Shown: positions 24,051 to 30,205 of the stretch, piece by piece
Layout of the letters: each line of letters begins with the position of its first letter
How positions within the stretch are numbered: position 1 is the stretch's first letter
Source of the DNA: Anaerolineaceae bacterium UBA6133
Lineage (GTDB): Bacteria > Chloroflexota > Anaerolineae > Anaerolineales > Anaerolineaceae
Reading direction: 5' to 3'
Assembly: GCA_002435825.1 (NCBI GenBank)
Contig: DIVL01000065.1
Coordinates: 1 to 30,205 of the forward strand
Length of the DNA stretch: 30,205 nt
Made by a program: the position numbers and the translations under genes
The notes under the pieces: model-generated
Database searches by the model: none
The model's input: the letters and a program-made list of their open reading frames with translations, nothing else
Told to the model about the DNA's origin: nothing

Positions 24051-26228
24051 CTACGCCTCGGAAGTATCCTCGCCCCTGGCTGAAAGCAGAGCAGGCAGGT
24101 AGAGGTCGTCCGCATATTCTTTGACCATGCGGGTCATGGAGAATTGCGGCGAGATCGTGCGAATGCACTCTTTGATGCGCTGGATCCAATCGCCAGGCAA
24201 GCCGTCTGCGGAACGTTTGGTGTAGTAGAGCGGCACAATTTCGTTTTCGAGGGTGTCGTAGAGGCTCCGGGCATCCGCTTCATCCTGCTGATCCAGGCTG
24301 TCGTAGTGCGTGTCATCGCCAATTGCCCAGCCATTGAGCCCGTTGTAACCTTCAGCCCACCAGCCATCCAACACGGAGAAGTTGAGCGTGCCGTTCATGG
24401 CAGCTTTCATGCCGCTGGTGCCGGAGGCTTCACGCGGGCGGCGGGGAGTGTTTAGCCAGATGTCAACACCCTGTACCAGGTAGCGTGCCATATCCATGTC
24501 GTAATCATCCAAAAAGACCAGGCGTCCGCCGTTGCGGGCATCTTTGACCTTGCGGTAGACCTCCTGGATCAGGAGTTTGCCAGGTTCATCAGCAGGATGC
24601 GCCTTGCCGGCGAAAACGATCTGGACAGGCTTGCGGGCATTGGTAACAATCCTCAGCAGGCGGTCGTAATCCCGGAAGAGCAGGTTTGCGCGTTTGTAAG
24701 TGGCAAAACGGCGCGCGAAACCGATCGTGAGCGCGGTCGGGTCCAGCAAAACGCCGCTGGCAACCGTCTGAACCGGGTGAACGCTGGTGTTTTCCCACTG
24801 GTAGCGGGCGCGACCAACCATGTAGTTGATCAGCTTACGCTTTAGATGCAAGCGCACGCGCCAGAGATCATCATCCGGGATGTTTTCGATCTTCTGCCAC
24901 ATGGCAGAATCGTCGAGATTATACTTCCAATCAGCTCCCAGATAGCGGCTGTAGAGGATGCCAAGTCGGCGGGCAAGCCAGGTGCCAGTGTGGACACCGT
25001 TAGTGATATAGGAGATTGGGACTTCTTCGGCGGGAGTTTCAGGCCAAAGATATTGCCACATCTTGCGGGATACCTCGCCGTGCAACTTCGAGACGCCGTT
25101 GCGATAATCAGAGAGCCGCAGTGCCAGCACTGGCATGCTGAAGACTTCGTCCGACCAGTCGGTTTTTACCCTGGCAAGATCAATGAATTGCTCGCGATTC
25201 AACCCAAGGTCGCACCACACACCTGAAAAATACTTATCGATCAACCATGCGGGAAATTCATCATTGCCAGCAGGCACGGGGGTGTGGGTGGTAAAAACGC
25301 TGGTCTTTTGGACGGTTTCCTTCGCTTCTTCGATGGTCTGACCTTCGCTCATGAGCTGGCGGACGCGTTCGAGCGTGAGGAAGGCGGAATGACCTTCATT
25401 CATGTGGAAAATGGAAGGCTTATAGCCCAGGCGCTGCAGCGCGCGCAACCCGCCGATGCCCAGCAGCATCTCCTGCGAGATGCGTAGTTCGGGATCGCTG
25501 ATGTAAAGGCGGTCCGTAAGCTGGCGATCCTGGTGGTTATTTTCGGGGATGTTGGTGTGCATCAAAACGAGCTTGTTGCGACCAATGTTGAGCTCGTAGA
25601 GGCAGGCATAAAGGTTGCGCCCTGGCAATTCGATGGAGATTTTGATCGGGTTGTGCTCTTCGTCGTAGAGGGCGATCAGTGGCAGGTCGTTATAGTTGAG
25701 CTCAATGTTGCGGGCTTCCTGCCAACCGTCTTCACTGATCTTTTGCGAGAAGTAACCGAATGTATAAAGAAAACCGACTGCCACCAGCGGCAAGCCGAGA
25801 TCGCTGGCTTCCTTGAGGTGGTCGCCCGAAAGCACACCCAGACCGCCCGCATAGACCATCAGGGACTCGTGCAGACCGTACTCAAACGAGAAGTAGGCGA
25901 TTTGCTCATCTGTCAGATTGGGGTAGGTTTCGTGGAACCAGGTGTCATCCTTGTACATGTAGGCATCAAACTCGCGCATGATCCTGTCGTAACGTTCGAG
26001 GAAGTAGCGATCCTTGATGAGATCATCAAAGATTTGGCGTTCTACCTTCCTCAGGAAGATGATCGGGTTGTGGGTGGATTGTTCCCACGCAAGTTGGTCA
26101 ATTTCCTTGAACATGCGCGCGGCTTCGGGGTTACCGACCCACCAAAGGTTATGGGCAAGTTCAGCCAGCCGCTTGATGCGGTAAGGCAGGTCAAAGCTAT
26201 TGGGGGCTTCTCGAATAATTTTATTCAT
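24051..26228 (-). CDS. glgP: Alpha-glucan (glycogen/maltodextrin) phosphorylase
   Basis: It releases glucose-1-phosphate from alpha-1,4-glucans (GT35, PLP-dependent, cytoplasmic). The protein is 725 aa from the ATG at 26228; another ATG at 26252 would add eight residues (MKGLSVLI). Neither has a strong ribosome site, and AAAGGA lies about 15 bases before the chosen one. Diagnostic motifs are FSFEYGLHESLMVYAGGLGVLSGDHLK, HMNEGHSAF, THTPVPAGNDEF and GFARRFATYKRA. The PLP-binding lysine (about residue 608) is in EASGTSGMKAAMNG. The protein is shorter than the glycogen phosphorylases of about 800-850 aa and fits the compact bacterial/archaeal form lacking the long regulatory N-terminus. It is the first gene of a leftward operon. 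Confidence 0.95.
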   Translation of the reverse strand: MNKIIREAPNSFDLPYRIKRLAELAHNLWWVGNPEAARMFKEIDQLAWEQSTHNPIIFLRKVERQIFDDLIKDRYFLERYDRIMREFDAYMYKDDTWFHETYPNLTDEQIAYFSFEYGLHESLMVYAGGLGVLSGDHLKEASDLGLPLVAVGFLYTFGYFSQKISEDGWQEARNIELNYNDLPLIALYDEEHNPIKISIELPGRNLYACLYELNIGRNKLVLMHTNIPENNHQDRQLTDRLYISDPELRISQEMLLGIGGLRALQRLGYKPSIFHMNEGHSAFLTLERVRQLMSEGQTIEEAKETVQKTSVFTTHTPVPAGNDEFPAWLIDKYFSGVWCDLGLNREQFIDLARVKTDWSDEVFSMPVLALRLSDYRNGVSKLHGEVSRKMWQYLWPETPAEEVPISYITNGVHTGTWLARRLGILYSRYLGADWKYNLDDSAMWQKIENIPDDDLWRVRLHLKRKLINYMVGRARYQWENTSVHPVQTVASGVLLDPTALTIGFARRFATYKRANLLFRDYDRLLRIVTNARKPVQIVFAGKAHPADEPGKLLIQEVYRKVKDARNGGRLVFLDDYDMDMARYLVQGVDIWLNTPRRPREASGTSGMKAAMNGTLNFSVLDGWWAEGYNGLNGWAIGDDTHYDSLDQQDEADARSLYDTLENEIVPLYYTKRSADGLPGDWIQRIKECIRTISPQFSMTRMVKEYADDLYLPALLSARGEDTSEA

Positions 26229-26361
26229 AATTAATACGGACAATCCTTTCATTGCCAGGGTTGGCTGGCAGACATATTAACAGAAGCGGATTGGGGACGC
26301 TTCAGCAACCTTCAATTATACTCATTAACGCGAGTTAAGTGGTTTCCTCTGAACACATCGA

Positions 26362-26398
26362 CCCCCTCTTCAGAGGGGGAATTAAAGGGGGTGAGAAG
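26362..26398 (+). repeat. G-tract palindromic repeat (family B), short copy
   Basis: ACCCCCTCTTCAGAGGGGG is followed by AATTAAAGGGGGTG, the same order as at 323-360. The 'gagactgaagaggg' extension seen in the first region is missing. Confidence 0.75.
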
Positions 26399-26405
26399 TT
26401 ATCTT

Positions 26406-26464
26406 GTCATTGCGAACCTCTCCTGCCCTTGTGTCTTTTTACAAGGGTTGTGAAGCAATCTAAA
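26406..26464 (+). repeat. Family C unit with internal hairpin insertion
   Basis: GTCATTGCGA (26406-26415) and GAAGCAATCTAAA (26452-26464) are the two ends of the unit that appears compactly, in the opposite orientation, at 26556-26583. Between them is an extra stretch containing the hairpin CCCTTGT-gtcttttt-ACAAGGG (26426-26447). Confidence 0.65.
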
Positions 26465-26555
26465 CTCCAGGCAGACCAAACCGTTTGAGGTAACAGGATC
26501 ATGGTCAAAATTCACGAAGTGCATGTGAACCTCTTATGTGCTTGAATGCAAACAA

Positions 26556-26583
26556 TTTAGATTGCTTCGTTCCTCGCAATGAC
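26556..26583 (-). repeat. Compact family C unit, inverted
   Basis: The reverse complement reads GTCATTGCGAGGAACGAAGC followed by AATCTAAA. It is inverted relative to the interrupted copy at 26406-26464 and ~90 bp away, so the two could pair in single-stranded nucleic acid. Confidence 0.65.
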
Positions 26584-26614
26584 AGAAAATATTGCGTAGG
26601 GCTGGGCACAGAAC

Positions 26615-26670
26615 GATTCGTCACATCGTGCCCGTAGGGTATTGCGAGGAGCGAAGCGACGCGGCAATCT
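26615..26670 (+). repeat. 56-bp direct repeat, copy 1 (family C)
   Basis: It runs from GATTCGTCACATCGTGCCCG through 'attgcgaggagcgaagcgacg' to CGGCAATCT. The partner is 26828-26883, with one difference noted (gcgaagcg against gcgtagcg). Confidence 0.8.
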
Positions 26671-26827
26671 CCTTTTCTCAGCCTTCCCTAGGGGGAAGGG
26701 GGACCGCTTGCGGTGGATGAGGGTTGCCCTGATCGAGGAACTTAGATCGCTCATACCCTGCTTACCCGTCCGTTTCACGGCGCGCACAGGTCGCGGGCAC
26801 AGGCTGCTACGCTCGCGATGACAGATA

Positions 26828-26883
26828 GATTCGTCACATCGTGCCCGTAGGGTATTGCGAGGAGCGTAGCGACGCGGCAATCT
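26828..26883 (+). repeat. 56-bp direct repeat, copy 2 (family C)
   Basis: It is nearly identical to 26615-26670. The intervening 157 bp also contain family-C-like pieces ('gctcgcgatgaca') and 'gtgcccg'-like stretches. Confidence 0.8.
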
Positions 26884-27128
26884 GCAGTCTGTCATCCTGA
26901 TCGAGAAACTTAGATCGCCGCGCAACAGATGCTCGCGATGACGAGCAAACTACACTTCCTGGCATTTATGGGGGTTTTTCCATTATTTCCGCTATTTCCG
27001 CTGTTTTTTGATAGTGCAGAATGGCTGTTTGAGTGGAAAAACTCGTTTTTAATGTGCTTTCCTGCAAATAGAATCACATGGGATATTATAGCACATATGT
27101 TCTATTAATACAAATCTTATCCCTGGAG

Positions 27129-27327
27129 AACCACCCCCTTGGATTCCCCCTCTGAAGAGGGGGTGACCAACACAACCCCCTCTCCGGAGGGGGTCCGCGA
27201 GCGAAGCGACCGGGGGGGTGGGCTTTGGCGAGTGGCGGGGGTGGGCTATCAAAACCACCCCCTTGGATTCCCCCTCTAATCACCACCCCTCCGTTCGTTG
27301 TTTCCATTACCCCCTCTTTAGAGGGGG
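27129..27327. repeat. Cluster of C/G-tract palindromes and a 25-bp direct repeat
   Basis: Three palindromes of the type CCCCCTCT-nn-AGAGGGGG lie at 27146-27163, 27176-27193 (variant CCCCCTC..GAGGGGG) and 27310-27327. A 25-bp block beginning AACCACCCCCTTGGATT occurs identically at 27129-27153 and 27253-27277. The family C fragment 'gcgagcgaagcgaccg' is embedded at about 27197-27212, so repeat families are nested. Confidence 0.75.
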
Positions 27328-27334
27328 ACGGTGA

Positions 27335-27371
27335 AACCGGGGGGTGGTTTTATCGAACCGGGGGGTGGTTT
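27335..27371 (+). repeat. Two tandem AACCGGGGGGTGGTTT units
   Basis: The 16-bp unit occurs at 27335-27350 and 27356-27371 (period 21 bp), just upstream of the hsdM promoter. Confidence 0.7.
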
Positions 27372-27393
27372 CCAACTAACCAAACTGCTGCGT

Positions 27394-27399
27394 TATAAT
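27394..27399 (+). promoter_or_regulatory. -10 element for hsdMS
   Basis: TATAAT lies 38 bp before the TTG start, so the leader would be about 30 nt. No convincing -35 is seen; the tandem G-rich units occupy that position. Confidence 0.45.
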
Positions 27400-27436
27400 C
27401 AACCCAACACAAATCAACCCCCCAGGGAGGGACATC

Positions 27437-29029
27437 TTGGCAGAACCCAAAAACAACCACCAACAACGCACCGAACTCCACCGCGCCATCTGGAACATCG
27501 CCAACGATCTGCGCGGAGCGGTCGACGGCTGGGACTTCAAACAATACGTGCTCGGCATGCTCTTCTACCGTTACATTTCCGAGAACCTCTCTGAGTTTAT
27601 CAACGCCAACCAACTCAAAGCCGGCGAAATCAACTTTGACTACGCCAATCTCACCGACGAGGTCGCCGAAAACGCCCGCAAATCCCTGGTGGAAACCAAG
27701 GGCTTCTTCATCCTCCCCAGCGAGCTCTTCCAAAATGTGCGCAAAAACGCCCCCCACGACCCTGATCTCAACATGACCCTAGCGCGCGTCTTCCGCAACA
27801 TCGAGGCTTCCTCGCAGGGCGCGGAGAGCGAAAAAGATTTCAAAGGTCTCTTTGACGACATCGACGTCAACAGCAACAAGCTCGGCAACACCGTCGCGGA
27901 GCGCAACAAACGCCTCTCCAGCCTGATCAACGGCGTGGGTGAGATGTCCCTCGGCAACTACCAGGATAATCACATCGACGCCTTTGGCGACGCTTACGAA
28001 TTCCTCATGACCATGTACGCCTCCAACGCCGGCAAGAGCGGCGGCGAGTTCTTCACCCCCCAATACGTCTCCGAGCTGCTCACCCGCCTGACCCTGGTCG
28101 GCAAGACCGAGGTCAACAAAGTCTACGACCCCGCCTGCGGTTCCGGCTCGCTGCTGCTCAACTTTGCCAAGATCCTGGGCAAGGAACACGTGCGCCAGGG
28201 CTTTTACGGGCAGGAGATCAACCTGACCACCTACAACCTGTGCCGCATCAACATGTTCCTGCACGACATCGGCTACAACCAGTTCGATATCGCCCTGGGC
28301 GACACGCTCCTCAACCCCCTGCATGCGGATTTTGAGCCTTTTGAAGCGATCGTCTCCAACCCGCCCTACTCCATCAAATGGCCTGGCGACGCCGACCCGC
28401 TGCTGATCAATGACCCGCGCTTCTCCCCTGCCGGCGTGCTCGCTCCGAAATCCAAGGCGGATCTGGCTTTCATCATGCACAGCCTCAGTTGGCTTGCCAC
28501 CAGCGGCACGGCTGCCATTGTCTGCTTCCCCGGCATCATGTATCGCGGCGGGGCAGAACGCAAGATCCGCCAATACCTGGTGGACAACAACTATGTTGAC
28601 TGCGTCATCCAGTTGCCGACCAACCTTTTCTTCGGCACCAGCATTGCCACCTGCATCATGGTGCTCAAAAAGTCCAAACGCGACAACCATACCCTTTTCA
28701 TCGACGCGTCCCAGATGTACGTCCAGGTGACTAACAACAATAATCTTACTTCTGAACACATTGAGCGCATCGTTGGCTTGTTTACTGACCGTGCCAATGT
28801 CGCTTATGAAGCCCGCCTGGTACCCAACAGCGAAGTGGCAGAACAGGACTACAACCTGTCTGTTTCCACTTACGTCGAAAAGGAAGACACCCGCGAAGTG
28901 GTGGATATCGCTGAACTGAACGCCGAGATCAGGCAGGTAAGCGCCAGGGTAAACGAGCTGCGCGCCCAGATCGACGCCATCATCGCCGAGATTGATCCTT
29001 CCCACGCCGGGCAGGAGCTGGACAAATGA
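27437..29029 (+). CDS. hsdM: Type I restriction-modification system DNA methyltransferase subunit
   Basis: The protein is 530 aa from a TTG start with AGGGAGGG five bases upstream. Residues 12-135 form the HsdM N-terminal helical domain (LHRAIWNIANDLRGAVDGWDF). The N6-adenine methylase domain has the SAM site DPACGSGSLL (231-240) and the catalytic NPPY (308-311). Later come PGIMYRGGAERKIRQYLV and LPTNLFFGTSIATCIMVL, standard HsdM stretches. The C-terminus (about 480-525) is a coiled coil that contacts HsdS. It methylates adenine in a bipartite site specified by HsdS and protects host DNA. Its stop overlaps the hsdS start (ATGA). Codon use is strongly GC-biased, unlike the recognition domains of hsdS. 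Confidence 0.97.
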   Translation: MAEPKNNHQQRTELHRAIWNIANDLRGAVDGWDFKQYVLGMLFYRYISENLSEFINANQLKAGEINFDYANLTDEVAENARKSLVETKGFFILPSELFQNVRKNAPHDPDLNMTLARVFRNIEASSQGAESEKDFKGLFDDIDVNSNKLGNTVAERNKRLSSLINGVGEMSLGNYQDNHIDAFGDAYEFLMTMYASNAGKSGGEFFTPQYVSELLTRLTLVGKTEVNKVYDPACGSGSLLLNFAKILGKEHVRQGFYGQEINLTTYNLCRINMFLHDIGYNQFDIALGDTLLNPLHADFEPFEAIVSNPPYSIKWPGDADPLLINDPRFSPAGVLAPKSKADLAFIMHSLSWLATSGTAAIVCFPGIMYRGGAERKIRQYLVDNNYVDCVIQLPTNLFFGTSIATCIMVLKKSKRDNHTLFIDASQMYVQVTNNNNLTSEHIERIVGLFTDRANVAYEARLVPNSEVAEQDYNLSVSTYVEKEDTREVVDIAELNAEIRQVSARVNELRAQIDAIIAEIDPSHAGQELDK

Positions 29030-30177
29030 GCCGGCTGGAAAGAATGATCCAGACCCTCTGTCCTGATGGGGTGAGCTTTGCGAATCTAGGTGATTTTGCT
29101 TCAATAAACAAGGGTCAGCAGCTAAACCTAACCGAAATGACAGATGATGCGCCTTTCCCTGTTTTGAACGGTGGAATCAACCCGTCTGGATATTATGATC
29201 AGTACAATACTGAGGAAAACACAATAGCGATTAGCCAGGGAGGGGCTTCAGCTGGATATGTCAATTTCATGGAGACAAAGTTTTGGGCTGGAGCTCACTG
29301 TTACGTTGTTGAACCTAAAAAATCAATATTAGATAACAAATTTCTTTACTATTTCATAAAAAACATTGAAACTGAAATTCAAAGAGCAAAATACGGGGCT
29401 GGCATTCCAGGTCTCAATAAATCCACCTTACAACGACTAAGCTTGCCCATTCCACCCCTGCCGGTACAGGAGGAAATTGTGCGCATCCTCGATACATTTA
29501 GCGGCGTAGTCGCGGAGCTGGAACAAAATCTGGAGGCGGAGCAGGCAGCCCGGGTCAGGCAATACGAACATTACCGCAACGCCCTCTTCGAAGAAAACCA
29601 ACGATCAGAAAAGAAAACACTTGGGGATGTCGGCAAAGTATGCATGTGTAGACGCATTTATAAGGAACAAACTGACTCTTCAGGTGATGTTCCTTTTTAC
29701 AAAATAGGCACATTTGGTAAAGAGCCTGACGCTTTTATTTCAAAAGAATTATTCGAAGAATACAAATCCAAGTATTCTTACCCCAAAAAAGGAGATATTC
29801 TTTTCTCAGCAGCAGGAACAATTGGCAGGACTGTAATTTTTGATGGGGCACCTTCTTATTTTCAAGATTCAAACATCGTATGGATTGATAATGATGAAAC
29901 TTTGGTGTTAAATAAATATCTGTATTACTTCTATTCATTGGGTAATTGGGCTACATCAGAAGGTGGAACAATAGCCAGGCTTTACAACGACAACATCTCA
30001 AGAACTCCAATCTCTGTGCCACCTCTTGAAGTCCAGGACCAAATCGCCTCCATTCTCGACCGCTTTGATGCCCTGGTCAACGATCTGAAGAGCGGCTTGC
30101 CCGCCGAGATCGCCCTGCGCCGCAAGCAGTACGAGTACTACCGCGACAAACTGCTCACCTTCCAACCCCTCAAATAA
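29026..30177 (+). CDS. hsdS: Type I restriction-modification specificity subunit with two recognition domains
   Basis: The protein is 383 aa. Target-recognition domain 1 (about 15-140) and domain 2 (about 198-330) are each followed by a conserved helical spacer. The spacers begin IPPLPVQEEIVRILDTF (142-158) and VPPLEVQDQIASILDRFD (331-348) and continue RQYEHYRNALFEE and RKQYEYYRDKLLTF. This two-fold symmetry is the normal HsdS design, and each domain reads one half of the target. Both recognition domains are AT-rich, while the spacers keep the GC-rich codon use of hsdM, so the domains look exchanged. The protein is complete and slightly short. The sequence after the stop enters a G/C-tract repeat. 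Confidence 0.95.
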   Translation: MSRLERMIQTLCPDGVSFANLGDFASINKGQQLNLTEMTDDAPFPVLNGGINPSGYYDQYNTEENTIAISQGGASAGYVNFMETKFWAGAHCYVVEPKKSILDNKFLYYFIKNIETEIQRAKYGAGIPGLNKSTLQRLSLPIPPLPVQEEIVRILDTFSGVVAELEQNLEAEQAARVRQYEHYRNALFEENQRSEKKTLGDVGKVCMCRRIYKEQTDSSGDVPFYKIGTFGKEPDAFISKELFEEYKSKYSYPKKGDILFSAAGTIGRTVIFDGAPSYFQDSNIVWIDNDETLVLNKYLYYFYSLGNWATSEGGTIARLYNDNISRTPISVPPLEVQDQIASILDRFDALVNDLKSGLPAEIALRRKQYEYYRDKLLTFQPLK

Positions 30178-30192
30178 CCACCCCCAAACACC

Positions 30193-30205
30193 ACCCCCTT
30201 TAATT
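30193..30205 (-). repeat. Partial G-tract repeat at the window end
   Basis: ACCCCCTTTAATT is the reverse complement of the family B core AATTAAAGGGGGT. It begins 15 bp after hsdS and is cut by the window edge. Confidence 0.6.

Larger units (their letters stand above)
26229..27436. repeat. 1.2 kb repeat-rich gene-free spacer before hsdM
   Basis: The spacer contains several repeat families, listed separately below: the G-tract palindromes (family B) and the 'attgcgagg..gaagc..caatct' units (family C). No reading frame here has a convincing start, ribosome site or protein-like composition. The stretch at about 26950-27110 is AT-rich and shows none of these repeats. Confidence 0.65.

Noticed and set aside
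26557..26925. 122-aa leftward frame in the repeat spacer
   Set aside because: It translates the two 56-bp repeats (the same peptide appears twice) and has no ribosome site.
27129..27376. Regular repeats that might suggest a CRISPR array
   Set aside because: The units vary in length, orientation and spacing, there are no uniform spacers, and no cas gene is present.
27779..29104. 441-aa frame antisense to hsdM
   Set aside because: hsdM is unambiguous by motifs; the antisense frame reflects GC-rich third positions and has a Val/Gly/Asp-biased composition.

Overview
The window looks like a chromosomal segment of an anaerobic, GC-moderate bacterium, most likely Chloroflexota (Anaerolineae or a relative). 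This is an inference from gene flavour, not a search. The clues are lipoproteins with Thr/Pro-rich linkers after the lipobox, a long-form formate-tetrahydrofolate ligase, a ChvE/GguA/GguB-type sugar importer, an alpha-glucan phosphorylase, a zinc-ribbon membrane protein and abundant G/C-tract palindromic intergenic repeats.

Layout. Positions 1-1480 are non-coding and made of interspersed repeats, including two copies of a 150-177 bp element with 19-bp terminal inverted repeats lying inside a larger ~340-370 bp duplication. A tRNA-Leu(UAA) with its own terminator follows (1533-1646). Next come a leftward XRE regulator with six C-terminal 27-29 residue repeats, a leftward small ORF, and a rightward pair of a lipoprotein and formate-tetrahydrofolate ligase that ends at a terminator. 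Positions 6725-8242 carry a leftward pair of AT-richer genes for exported proteins of unknown function. They diverge from an HtrA-like lipoprotein protease (8522-9709).

A leftward MacA-MacB-type efflux operon (13372 to 10054) follows. An isochorismatase-family hydrolase (leftward) and a small membrane protein (rightward) then share an 8-bp palindromic -10 region. A zinc-ribbon membrane protein converges with a large HerA/VirD4-like ATPase on a bidirectional terminator. Positions 18588-22720 hold a three-gene monosaccharide ABC import operon with its own -10 element, an intercistronic 12-bp hairpin after the binding-protein gene, and a terminator. A leftward operon of alpha-glucan phosphorylase, a DUF2179-type membrane protein and a HAD phosphatase follows. 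A 1.2 kb repeat-rich spacer then precedes a type I restriction-modification module (hsdM-hsdS). The window stops just after hsdS, again inside the G/C-tract repeat, so hsdR is not visible.

How the genes work together. The sugar importer and glucan phosphorylase suggest growth on sugars with glycogen turnover. Formate-tetrahydrofolate ligase links formate to one-carbon metabolism. MacAB-like export, HtrA and lipoproteins are envelope functions. The hsdMS module is the only defence locus seen. I found no clearly new multi-gene system. The most unusual items are the repeat-bearing HTH regulator, the terminal-inverted-repeat element family, the eukaryote-like formate-tetrahydrofolate ligase, the shared divergent promoter with a possibly leaderless transcript, and the repeat-flanked restriction module with AT-rich recognition domains.
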